In this document: positions 56,604-64,000 of the stretch, in pieces
How positions within the stretch are numbered: position 1 is the stretch's first letter
How the letters are laid out: the number at the start of each line of letters is the position of its first letter
Source: Pseudacidovorax sp. NFM-22
GTDB lineage: Bacteria; Pseudomonadota; Gammaproteobacteria; Burkholderiales; Burkholderiaceae_C
Reading direction: 5' to 3'
DNA length: 64,000 nt
NCBI RefSeq assembly: GCF_021401245.1
Contig: NZ_JACBFY010000007.1
Span: 124,001-188,000, forward strand
Made by a program: the position numbers and the translations under genes
The notes under the pieces: generated by a model
Told to the model about the DNA's origin: nothing
The model's database searches: none
What the model saw: only the letters and a program-made list of their open reading frames with translations

Positions 56604-56622
56604 GTCTCATAAAACGAGACTT
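56602..56622. promoter_or_regulatory. Candidate IclR operator between the cupin and SDR genes
   Basis: AAGTCTC (56602-56608) and GAGACTT (56616-56622) are perfect arms around the 7-base spacer ATAAAAC. It lies in the 185-base divergent region between the cupin unit and the SDR/Liv unit, overlapping the minus-strand -35 element. IclR-family sites of similar size and the adjacent IclR gene at 53887 make this the likely target. Confidence 0.6.
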
Positions 56623-56694
56623 TTACTGATTTGGCAAGTGGCGCAACGCCCTGCGGACGGCGCCCACTGCCGCCATTCGAACGAGGAGACAAGC

Positions 56695-57474
56695 TTGAAT
56701 ACAGCCTTCCTGGCCGAGACCTTCGGCCTTGCCGGCCGCACCGCGCTCGTGACCGGTGCCGCGTCGGGCCTGGGCTTCGCCATTGCGCGCAGCCTCGGGG
56801 GCGCGGGCGCCCGCGTCGTCGTCAACGACCTGGCCGCCGATGCCTGCGCCGCCGCCGTCGCCCAGCTGCAGGCCGCCGGCATCGAGGCACGCGGCGCCGT
56901 CTTCAGCGTGACGGACAGCGAGGCCGTGCATGCCGAAGTCGCGCAGCTGCAGGCGACCGGCTGGGCGCCCGACATCCTGGTCAACAACGCCGGCAACCAG
57001 AACCGCAAGCCGCTGGTCGAGATGTCGCTCGACGAGTGGAAGCAGATCCAGGCGGTGCACGTGGAAGGCGCCTTCAACTGCTGCCATGCCGTGCTGCCCG
57101 GCATGGTGGCCGCCGGCCGCGGCACGGTGGTCAACATGTCGTCGGTGGCGGGCCAGGCCACCATGCCGGGCATCGCCGCCTACGCCACGGCCAAGGGCGC
57201 GCTGGCCGCCCTCACGCGGGCCATCGCCGTCGAATACGGCCCCCACGGCATCACCTGCAACGCGCTGGCCCCCGGCTTCGTCAAGACGCGCTTCACCTCG
57301 GCACTGCAGGCGCGAGAGGGCTTCCAGGCTTTCATCGAGCAGTCCGTGCCCGCCGGGCGCTGGGCCGAACCCGAGGACATCGCCCCGCTGGTCGTGGCCT
57401 TTGCCGGCCGCGCCGGTGCCTTCATCAACGGCCAGGTGGTGGCCATCGACGGCGGCATGCTCGCCCGCATGTGA
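56695..57474 (+). CDS. Short-chain dehydrogenase/reductase (SDR)
   Basis: 259-residue classical SDR. TTG start at 56695 preceded by GAGGAGACAAGC. Motifs: LVTGAASGLGFAIARSL with VNDLAADAC after strand 2 (NAD-type), NNAG in LVNNAGNQNRKPL, Ser in VNMSSVAGQATM and Y-x3-K in AAYATAKGALAAL; end INGQVVAIDGGMLARM. Leading gene of the plus-strand Liv-type operon, ten bases before the ATPase, so it should oxidise or reduce the imported compound, for example a hydroxy acid. Confidence 0.9.
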   Translation: MNTAFLAETFGLAGRTALVTGAASGLGFAIARSLGGAGARVVVNDLAADACAAAVAQLQAAGIEARGAVFSVTDSEAVHAEVAQLQATGWAPDILVNNAGNQNRKPLVEMSLDEWKQIQAVHVEGAFNCCHAVLPGMVAAGRGTVVNMSSVAGQATMPGIAAYATAKGALAALTRAIAVEYGPHGITCNALAPGFVKTRFTSALQAREGFQAFIEQSVPAGRWAEPEDIAPLVVAFAGRAGAFINGQVVAIDGGMLARM

Positions 57475-57483
57475 GGAGACCGC

Positions 57484-58250
57484 ATGGCTGAACGCATCGC
57501 CCTGGCCTGCGAGGGGCTCACCAAGCGCTTCGGCGGCTTCAAGGCCGTCGACAACGTGTCGCTGACCGTGCGCGAGGGCACCATCCACGCGCTGATCGGC
57601 CCCAACGGGGCCGGCAAGACCACCTGTTTCAACCTGCTGACCAAGGTGCTGCAGCCTGACGCCGGCCGCATCGCCTACTTCGGCCGCGACGTCACCCGGC
57701 TGCAGCAGGAGGCCGTGGCGCGGCTGGGGCTCGTGCGCTCCTTCCAGATCTCGGCCGTTTTCCTGGGCCTCACGGCCCTGCAGAACGTGCGCGTCGCGCT
57801 GCTGCAGCGCACCGGCCTGGGCCCGCGGTTCTGGCGGCCCGCCCGCGCCATGGCCCACCTGGACGGCGAGGCACTGCGGCTGCTGGGCGAGGTGGGCCTG
57901 GAGGCCGATGCCGGCACCCGCGCCGCGCAACTGCCCTACGGCCGCAAGCGCGCGCTGGAGATCGCCATGACGCTGGCGCTGGACCCGCGCATGCTGCTGC
58001 TCGACGAGCCCATGGCGGGACTGGGCCAGGAGGACGTCGCCCGCATCACCGCATTGATCCGGCGCGTGTCGGCCCAACGGACAGTGCTGATGGTGGAGCA
58101 CAACCTGTCGGTGGTGTCCGAGCTGTGCCACGCGATCACCGTCCTGGCGCGCGGCAGCATCCTGGCCGAAGGCGACTACCGGCGCGTCTCGACCGACGAG
58201 CGCGTCATCACCGCGTACATGGGCGTCGAACCTACGCAGGAGACCGCGTG

Positions 58251-58251
<1 letters not shown>
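57484..58251 (+). CDS. Branched-chain/aromatic acid ABC transporter ATPase (LivG-type)
   Basis: 255-residue ATPase: Walker A GPNGAGKTT at residues 39-47, signature LPYGRKRALEIAMTL in the relaxed form usual for LivG, Walker B MLLLDEPMAGLG, and the switch region LMVEHNLSVV. The C-terminal tail RVITAYMGVEPT is the standard LivG end. Coupled to the second ATPase by a one-base TGATG overlap. It forms the ATPase heterodimer that drives the fused permease encoded next. Confidence 0.93.
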
Positions 58252-58943
<692 letters not shown>

Positions 58944-58965
58944 CGCAGCAGCAGGAAACCACACC

Positions 58966-60858
58966 ATGTTCGACATCTTCGGGATCCCGTCTTCCGCGCT
59001 GCTGAGCCAGCTGCTGCTGGGGCTGATCAACGGCGCCTTCTATGCCACGCTGTCCATCGGCCTGGCCGTCATCTTCGGGTTGCTCAACATCATCAACTTC
59101 GCGCACGGCGCGCAGTACACGGCCGGCGCCTTCGTCGCCTGGATGCTGCTGAACTACCTGGGCATCGGCTACTGGGGCGCGCTGGTGCTGGCGCCGCTCA
59201 TCATGGCCGTGCTCGCCGTGGTGCTGGAGAAGACCATCATCGCGCGCACCTACAAGATGGACCACCTCTACGGCCTGCTGCTGACCTTCGGGCTGGCGCT
59301 GTGCATCGAGGGCGCGTTCCGGCAGGCCTATGGCGTCTCGGGCCTGCCCTATGCCATCCCGGAGCAGCTGCTGGGCGGCATCGACCTCGGCTTCATGTTC
59401 CTGCCGCTGTACCGCACCTGGGCCATCGTCGTCTCGCTGGTGGTGTGCGTGGGCGTCTGGCTGCTGATGGAGCGCACGCGGCTGGGCGCGGTACTGCGCG
59501 CCGCCACCGAGAACCCCGCGACGGTCAAGTCCTTCGGCATCAACGTGCCGCGCTACATCACGCTGACCTATGCCCTGGGCGTCGCGCTGGCGGCCATCGC
59601 CGGCGTGGTGGCCGCGCCCATCTACCAGGTCAGCCCGCTCATGGGCTCCAACCTGGTGGTCGTGGTGTTCGCGGTGGTGGTCATCGGTGGCATGGGCTCG
59701 ATCGGCGGCGCCATCGTGAGCGGCCTTGGCCTGGGCGTGATCGAGGGGCTCACCAAGGTCGTCTATCCCGAGGCGTCGAACTTCGTGATCTTCGTGATCA
59801 TGGCCATCGTGCTGCTGGTCAAGCCTTCGGGCCTGTTCGGCCGGCCATTGCAGGTGCAGAACACCGTGGCGGCCGAGGCCACCCGCGTCACCTTGCGACT
59901 GGCGCGCAGGTACCAGGTGCTGGGCTGGTGGCTGCTGCTGGCCCTGGCGCTGGTGGCGCCGCTGGTGCTCTACCCCACCTTCCTGATGAAGGTGCTGTGC
60001 TTCGCGCTGTTCGCGGCGGCCTTCAACCTGCTGCTGGGCTACGTCGGCCTGCTGTCCTTCGGTCACGCGGCCTTCTTCGGCGCCGCGGCCTATTCGACCG
60101 GCATGGCCATGAAGGTCTGGGCGCTCACACCCGAACTGGGCCTGCTGGCCGGCACGGCCACGGGCGTGCTGCTGGGGCTGGTGTTCGGCGCGCTGGCCAT
60201 CCGCCGGCAGGGCATCTACTTCTCCATGATCACGCTGGCGCTGTCGCAGGTGGTGTACTTCGTGGCCGTGCAGGCGGGCTTCACCGGGGGCGAGGATGGC
60301 CTGCAGAACGTGCCGCGCGGCCGGCTCTTCGGCCTGTTCGACCTGGGCAACTCGATGGTCATGTACTACGTGGTGCTGGCCGTCTTCCTGGCGGCCTACC
60401 TGTTCGTGGTGCGCATCCTCCAGTCGCCCTTCGGCGAGGTGATCCGCGCGGTGCGCGACAACGAACAGCGCGCCCGCTCGCTGGGCTACGGCACCTCGCG
60501 CTACAAGCTCCAGGCCTTCGCGCTGTCTGCCGGGCTGGCGGGCCTGGCCGGCTCGATGAAGGTGCTGGTGTTCGGCGTGGCCTCGCTCACCGACGTGCAC
60601 TGGCATGCGTCCGGCGAAGTGGTGCTGATGAGCCTGCTGGGCGGCATCGGCACCCTGCTGGGGCCCATCGTCGGCGCGCTGACCTTCGTCACCCTGCAGA
60701 ACTACCTGGCGCCGCTCGGCTCGTGGGTGCTGATCGTGCAGGGCGTCATCTTCATCGCCTGCGTGCTGCTCTTCCGCGAAGGGCTGGTGGGCCTGGCGGT
60801 GCAGGGCTGGAACCGCCTGGGCGGGCGCAATCCGGCCGAAGCGGGCAAGAGGGGCTGA
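58966..60858 (+). CDS. Fused LivH-LivM-type branched-chain amino acid ABC permease
   Basis: 630-residue fusion. Residues 1-300 are LivH-like (LLLGLINGAFYATLSIGLAVIFGLLNIINFAHGAQYT, GAVLRAATENPATVKSFGINV, VIGGMGSIGGAIVSGLGLGVIEG); residues about 320-630 are LivM-like (LLLGYVGLLSFGHAAFFGAAAYSTGMA, GIYFSMITLALSQV, VIRAVRDNEQRARSLGYGTSRYKLQAFALSAGLAGLAGSM). The EAA-type contact loops of both halves are present. LivH and LivM are usually separate; one chain would give both permease subunits in fixed 1:1 ratio. It lies between LivF and a Dabb gene. Substrate is probably an aromatic or branched-chain acid. Confidence 0.93.
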   Translation: MFDIFGIPSSALLSQLLLGLINGAFYATLSIGLAVIFGLLNIINFAHGAQYTAGAFVAWMLLNYLGIGYWGALVLAPLIMAVLAVVLEKTIIARTYKMDHLYGLLLTFGLALCIEGAFRQAYGVSGLPYAIPEQLLGGIDLGFMFLPLYRTWAIVVSLVVCVGVWLLMERTRLGAVLRAATENPATVKSFGINVPRYITLTYALGVALAAIAGVVAAPIYQVSPLMGSNLVVVVFAVVVIGGMGSIGGAIVSGLGLGVIEGLTKVVYPEASNFVIFVIMAIVLLVKPSGLFGRPLQVQNTVAAEATRVTLRLARRYQVLGWWLLLALALVAPLVLYPTFLMKVLCFALFAAAFNLLLGYVGLLSFGHAAFFGAAAYSTGMAMKVWALTPELGLLAGTATGVLLGLVFGALAIRRQGIYFSMITLALSQVVYFVAVQAGFTGGEDGLQNVPRGRLFGLFDLGNSMVMYYVVLAVFLAAYLFVVRILQSPFGEVIRAVRDNEQRARSLGYGTSRYKLQAFALSAGLAGLAGSMKVLVFGVASLTDVHWHASGEVVLMSLLGGIGTLLGPIVGALTFVTLQNYLAPLGSWVLIVQGVIFIACVLLFREGLVGLAVQGWNRLGGRNPAEAGKRG

Positions 60859-60861
60859 GCC

Positions 60862-61158
60862 ATGTTCATCCATGCCGTCCTGATGGCCTTCAAGCCGGGC
60901 ACCGATGACGCCTTCCACCAGCGCGTGCAGGACTACGCGGCGCAGATCCGCGCGGGCTCACCCGGCCTGGTGAGCTACCTCTACGCGCCCAACGAGGCCA
61001 GCCGCGCGCAAGGCTTCAGCCATGCGGTGATTGCCTGCTTCGACGACGAGGCGGCCCACGAGCGCTACCAGGTCAGCGCCGTGCACCAGGAGATGAAGGC
61101 CTTCATGGCCGGTCGGACGGAGCGACTGGTGGTCTTCGACTCCGGCCACTGGCGCTGA
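60862..61158 (+). CDS. Dabb-family (stress-responsive A/B barrel) protein
   Basis: 98-residue single Dabb domain: MFIHAVLMAFKPGTDDAFHQRVQDYAAQI, then PGLVSYLYAPNEASRAQGFSHAVIACFDDEAAHERYQVSAVHQEMKAF, ending RLVVFDSGHW. Dimeric alpha+beta barrels of this type act in catabolic pathways, including as cyclases, decarboxylases or cofactor-free oxygenases. It follows the Liv-type permease stop by three bases and ends the operon. Specific role unknown. Confidence 0.87.
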   Translation: MFIHAVLMAFKPGTDDAFHQRVQDYAAQIRAGSPGLVSYLYAPNEASRAQGFSHAVIACFDDEAAHERYQVSAVHQEMKAFMAGRTERLVVFDSGHWR

Positions 61159-61429
61159 CCGAGCGGTAGTCCGCAGCTGTCAGTCCGGACGGCACAACGC
61201 CCGGCGACCTGATGATCGCGCGCGCCGCGACGGAAAGCGGTCACGGCCGGCTCCTCGGCGCTCTGCCCGCCGCGCATGGCGCGCGAGTGCCGGATCCCCT
61301 CGAACCTTCAATGCGCACAGGGCAGGCCAAGCACTGGGCGCACGGGCTCACCGGCTCGCATCGACCCGCGCAAGGGGCGATCGGCGAATGCCCAACACTA
61401 TGATGCGCTGGCTCAACACCCGCGCCTCC

Positions 61430-61903
61430 ATGGAACGCTTCACGATCTCTCTCGACGATGAACTCGCCCAGCAATTCGATGCATTCATCGCGGCGAAGGG
61501 CTACGGCAACCGGTCGGAGGCCTTCCGCGATCTGATCCGCTTTCGCCTCGGCAGCGCGACGCTCGCGCAGCCTGCGCCCAGCGGGCGACCCTCGTGGTGC
61601 GTGGCGAACGTCAGCTACGTCTACGACCACCACGAGCACACCGTCACGGCTCGCGTGATGGATCTGCAGCATGACCATCACGACCTGGTCATCACCAGCC
61701 TGCATACCCACCTGGATCACGACCACTGCCTCGAAACGGTCGTGCTGCGCGGCCCCACGGCCACCGTGCAGGCCTGTGCCGAGCAGCTGATCGCGCTGCG
61801 GGGCGTGCGTCACGGCAATGTGCACCTGGTGCCGCTCGACGCGGGCGACCAGCACAGCCACGGCGCCAGCAAGCCGCACCGGCACTTCAAGCCCGTGAAC
61901 TGA
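61430..61903 (+). CDS. nikR: Nickel-responsive regulator NikR
   Basis: 157-residue ribbon-helix-helix repressor with an ACT-like nickel domain. RHH: MERFTISLDDELAQQFDAFIAAKGYGNRSEAFRDLIR. The high-affinity nickel site is complete: H81 in LQHDHHD, H92 and H94 in LHTHLDHDH, and C100, matching H76/H87/H89/C95 of E. coli NikR. The His-rich tail GDQHSHGASKPHRHF may add metal binding. The start at 61430 gives the canonical N-terminus; ATG at 61388 would add 14 residues. It lies next to a NikR-type operator and a TonB receptor, which it probably represses when nickel is plentiful. Confidence 0.93.
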   Translation: MERFTISLDDELAQQFDAFIAAKGYGNRSEAFRDLIRFRLGSATLAQPAPSGRPSWCVANVSYVYDHHEHTVTARVMDLQHDHHDLVITSLHTHLDHDHCLETVVLRGPTATVQACAEQLIALRGVRHGNVHLVPLDAGDQHSHGASKPHRHFKPVN

Positions 61904-61942
61904 GCGGCTGCGCCATTTGGCGTATGGGGTCGGGCTCACATG

Positions 61943-61969
61943 GTATGAATAATTGGAAATTGTTCATAC
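61943..61969. promoter_or_regulatory. NikR-type operator upstream of the TonB receptor
   Basis: GTATGAA (61943-61949) and TTCATAC (61963-61969) around a 13-base AT-rich spacer. E. coli NikR binds GTATGA-N16-TCATAC; here the same half-sites occur with N15. It ends 14 bases before the receptor start codon and should block transcription or initiation. The downstream ribosome site AAGGAAA lies at 61973-61979. Confidence 0.85.
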
Positions 61970-61983
61970 GACAAGGAAACGCC

Positions 61984-64000
61984 GTGCGCATCGCCAATCG
62001 CCGATCCCCCGGCCTGCTCGCTGCAGCCCTCATCACCAGCGTACCGGCCTGGAGCCAGGACGGCCACCTGCCGGAGGTGTCGGTGCGCGGCCCGCGCGAC
62101 GCCACGATCGGTACGGCCGACTCCGCCAGCGAAGGTGCGGCCGAGAAGGCGTCGTTCCAGGCCCGTCCCAAGCTTCGGCCGGGCGACATCGTGGAAGCCG
62201 TGCCCGGGGTGGTCGCCACCCAGCACTCCGGCGACGGCAAGGCCAACCAGTATTTCCTGCGCGGCTTCAACCTCGACCACGGTACGGATTTCGCAGTGAC
62301 GGTCGATGGCATGCCCGTCAACATGCCCACGCATGGCCACGGCCAGGGCTTTGCGGACCTCAACTTCCTGATTCCCGATCTCGTGTCCGGCGTGCGGTAC
62401 CGCAAGGGACCCTACTTCGCGGACAGCGGCGACTTCTCGCTGGCCGGCAGCGCTTCCCTGGACTACGTCGGCGCGCTCGATGCGCCGTTCGCCGAACTCA
62501 CGCTCGGCAAGAACAACTTTCGACGGTTGCTGGCCGCAGGCTCGCGCACCGTTGGGGACCAGACCTGGCTCGGCGCCGTGGAACTGGAGGGCAACGACGG
62601 CCCCTGGGACACGCCCGAGCGGCTGCGCAAGGCCAACGCCGTGGTCCGCTACTCGCAGGGCTCGCCGTCCCGCGGCTTCAGCCTCACCGGCATGGCCTAC
62701 CAGAGCCGCTGGAACTCGACAGACCAGATCCCACAGCGGCTGGTGGACAACGGCGAGCTGTCGCGCTTCGGCTCGCTCAACACCACGGATGGCGGCAAGA
62801 CCCGCCGCCTCAGCCTGTCGGGCAAGTGGTTCGACAACGGCCCGCAGGGCAATACGCAGATCAGCGCCTATGCCATCGACTACCGCTTCGACCTGTTTTC
62901 CGACTTCACCTACTTCCTGGACAGGCCCGACACGGGCGACCAGTTCGAGCAGACCGATCGGCGGCACATCTTCGGTGCGCAGGCCTCGCACAGCATGCCC
63001 AACCGCCTGGGCGGGCTCGACGGCATCCTGAGCTTCGGCGCGCAATGGCGCGGCGACCGCATCGGAGAAGTCGGCCTGTACGACACCGTCGCGCGGCAAC
63101 GAACGTCGACCGTGCGCAACGACAAGGTGTCGCAGGACCTGGTGTCCGTCTACGGGCAGCAACTGGTGAACGTCACCGAGCGGCTGCGGGGCTACGTCGG
63201 CCTGCGCGGCGACCTGCTGCGCTACACGGTCGATGGCCGCGAGCCTGTCTACGGCCCGGTGAACAGTGGCCGCGGCCACGACTCGCTCGCAAGTCCGAAG
63301 GCCGGGCTGGCCTTCACCGTCACGCCCGCGCACGAGCTGTACCTCAATGCCGGCGTCGGCTTCCATAGCAATGACGTGCGCGGCGCCACCATCCAGCTCG
63401 ATCCGCAAAGCGGCCTGCCCGCGGACCGCGTGCCGGCGCTGGTCAAGGGCCGTGGCGCCGAGGTCGGCTGGCGCTTCCAGCCCGATGAGGACTTCACGGC
63501 CACGGTCGCGCTCTGGCAACTGCGGCTGGACTCCGAGCTGGTCTATGTCGGCGATGCCGGCAGTACCGAGCCCGGGCGCGCCAGCAGCCGGCGAGGCATC
63601 GAGGCCACGCTGCGCTGGAAGCTCGACCGGCGCTGGCGGCTGGAGGCCGACGCCGCGCTCTCGCGTGCCCGCTTCCGTGGCGCGGCGCCGGAGGGTGAAG
63701 GCAATTACATCGACAACGCCGTGGAGCGGGTTCTGGCTGCCGGCGTGACCTACACCGATGGCCCGCTCACCGCATCCCTGCGCCTGCGCTACCTGGGCCC
63801 GCGCGCGCTGGACACGCTGGACAACGTCCGATCCAGGTCGACGACACTGGTGAACCTTGGGACGCGTTACGCGGTGAACCGCCACCTGACGCTGGGCCTC
63901 GACGTGTTCAACATCGCCGGGCGCAAGGGCAACGACATCGAATACCTCTATGCCTCGTGCACCGCGGGCGAGGTCGCCCAGGGCGTCTGCGGAAGTGGCA
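61984..64000 (+). CDS. TonB-dependent outer-membrane receptor, probably for nickel (3' end beyond window)
   Basis: At least 672 residues visible; the C-terminal beta-barrel end lies outside. GTG start with AAGGAAA upstream and signal peptide RRSPGLLAAALITSVPAWSQ. The plug domain begins LPEVSVRG and contains FLRGFNLDHGTDFAVTVDGMPVNMPTHGHGQGFADLNFLIPDLV, with a His-bearing loop; the rest is beta-barrel strands such as LSLSGKWFDNG, RLRGYVGLRGDLLRYT and TLGLDVFNIAGRK. Lying behind a NikR-type operator and next to nikR, it is most likely a nickel or nickel-chelate importer. The frame is open to the last base. Confidence 0.9.
   Translation, partial: MRIANRRSPGLLAAALITSVPAWSQDGHLPEVSVRGPRDATIGTADSASEGAAEKASFQARPKLRPGDIVEAVPGVVATQHSGDGKANQYFLRGFNLDHGTDFAVTVDGMPVNMPTHGHGQGFADLNFLIPDLVSGVRYRKGPYFADSGDFSLAGSASLDYVGALDAPFAELTLGKNNFRRLLAAGSRTVGDQTWLGAVELEGNDGPWDTPERLRKANAVVRYSQGSPSRGFSLTGMAYQSRWNSTDQIPQRLVDNGELSRFGSLNTTDGGKTRRLSLSGKWFDNGPQGNTQISAYAIDYRFDLFSDFTYFLDRPDTGDQFEQTDRRHIFGAQASHSMPNRLGGLDGILSFGAQWRGDRIGEVGLYDTVARQRTSTVRNDKVSQDLVSVYGQQLVNVTERLRGYVGLRGDLLRYTVDGREPVYGPVNSGRGHDSLASPKAGLAFTVTPAHELYLNAGVGFHSNDVRGATIQLDPQSGLPADRVPALVKGRGAEVGWRFQPDEDFTATVALWQLRLDSELVYVGDAGSTEPGRASSRRGIEATLRWKLDRRWRLEADAALSRARFRGAAPEGEGNYIDNAVERVLAAGVTYTDGPLTASLRLRYLGPRALDTLDNVRSRSTTLVNLGTRYAVNRHLTLGLDVFNIAGRKGNDIEYLYASCTAGEVAQGVCGSG

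Overview
The window comes from a high-GC betaproteobacterium, most likely Burkholderiales and probably Comamonadaceae. The clues are the strong GC bias of third codon positions, five Bug/TctC-type orphan periplasmic binding proteins, many IclR/GntR-controlled catabolic operons, the recurrent ribosome-binding string GGAGACAA, and an intergenic repeat with a CCCCCTTCAAGGGGG core of a kind I associate with Comamonadaceae. Genus is not resolved. I found no rRNA, tRNA or CRISPR array.

Layout. 1-10.6 kb: acyl-CoA catabolism. An enoyl-CoA hydratase, a thiolase-like protein with its DUF35 Zn-ribbon partner and a Bug receptor lie on the minus strand. Divergently there is an IclR regulator followed by acyl-CoA dehydrogenase, ADP-forming acyl-CoA synthetase, a class III CoA-transferase and two nitronate monooxygenase-like flavoproteins. 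10.6-17.5 kb: a LacI regulator faces an operon of three short-chain dehydrogenases, two Bug receptors, a carboxymuconolactone-decarboxylase-like protein and a SnoaL-like protein. 17.5-26.6 kb: an amino-acid or hydantoin type module with an M20 amidohydrolase and a 977-residue three-part amine/opine-type dehydrogenase on the minus strand, and a DapA-family lyase, an incomplete polar amino acid ABC system, a hydantoinase-like enzyme and a GntR regulator on the plus strand. 26.6-31 kb: a TRAP transporter with an embedded type II dehydroquinase-like gene and a divergent IclR regulator. 31-35.3 kb: two secreted lipoproteins (ThuA-like; PQQ beta-propeller with a cupredoxin-like tail) and a small membrane protein.

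35.5-41.4 kb is a visibly lower-GC accessory island that ends in a degenerate IS3-family element. It encodes what I read as a Pycsar-like anti-phage locus. On the minus strand are a WYL-domain repressor of the CapW/BrxR type, a cyclic-nucleotide-binding/TIR effector and a PycTM-like membrane effector. Divergently, from a well-formed promoter flanked by inverted-repeat operators, run a two-domain class III nucleotide cyclase and, overlapping it by one base, a protein with an E2 (ubiquitin-conjugating)-like motif and a cysteine-rich tail. A cyclase, two effectors, a regulator and an E2-like protein in one locus is the most unusual content of the window.

41.4-64 kb: alpha/beta hydrolase with MerR regulator; a three-gene ABC-2 exporter; an ELW-repeat secreted protein; two small glycine-rich secreted proteins; a minus-strand catabolic operon (FAH-family hydrolase, polysaccharide-deacetylase-like hydrolase, two Bug receptors, CocE-type hydrolase) with a divergent GntR regulator; a split Liv-type branched-chain/aromatic acid ABC uptake system with an IclR regulator, cupin, SDR and Dabb protein; and finally NikR with a NikR-type operator in front of a TonB-dependent receptor that runs off the window end.

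Six of the regulators lie back to back with the operon they probably control, and several intergenic regions hold clear palindromes, so the window is a set of substrate-inducible cassettes with a defence island inserted among them.
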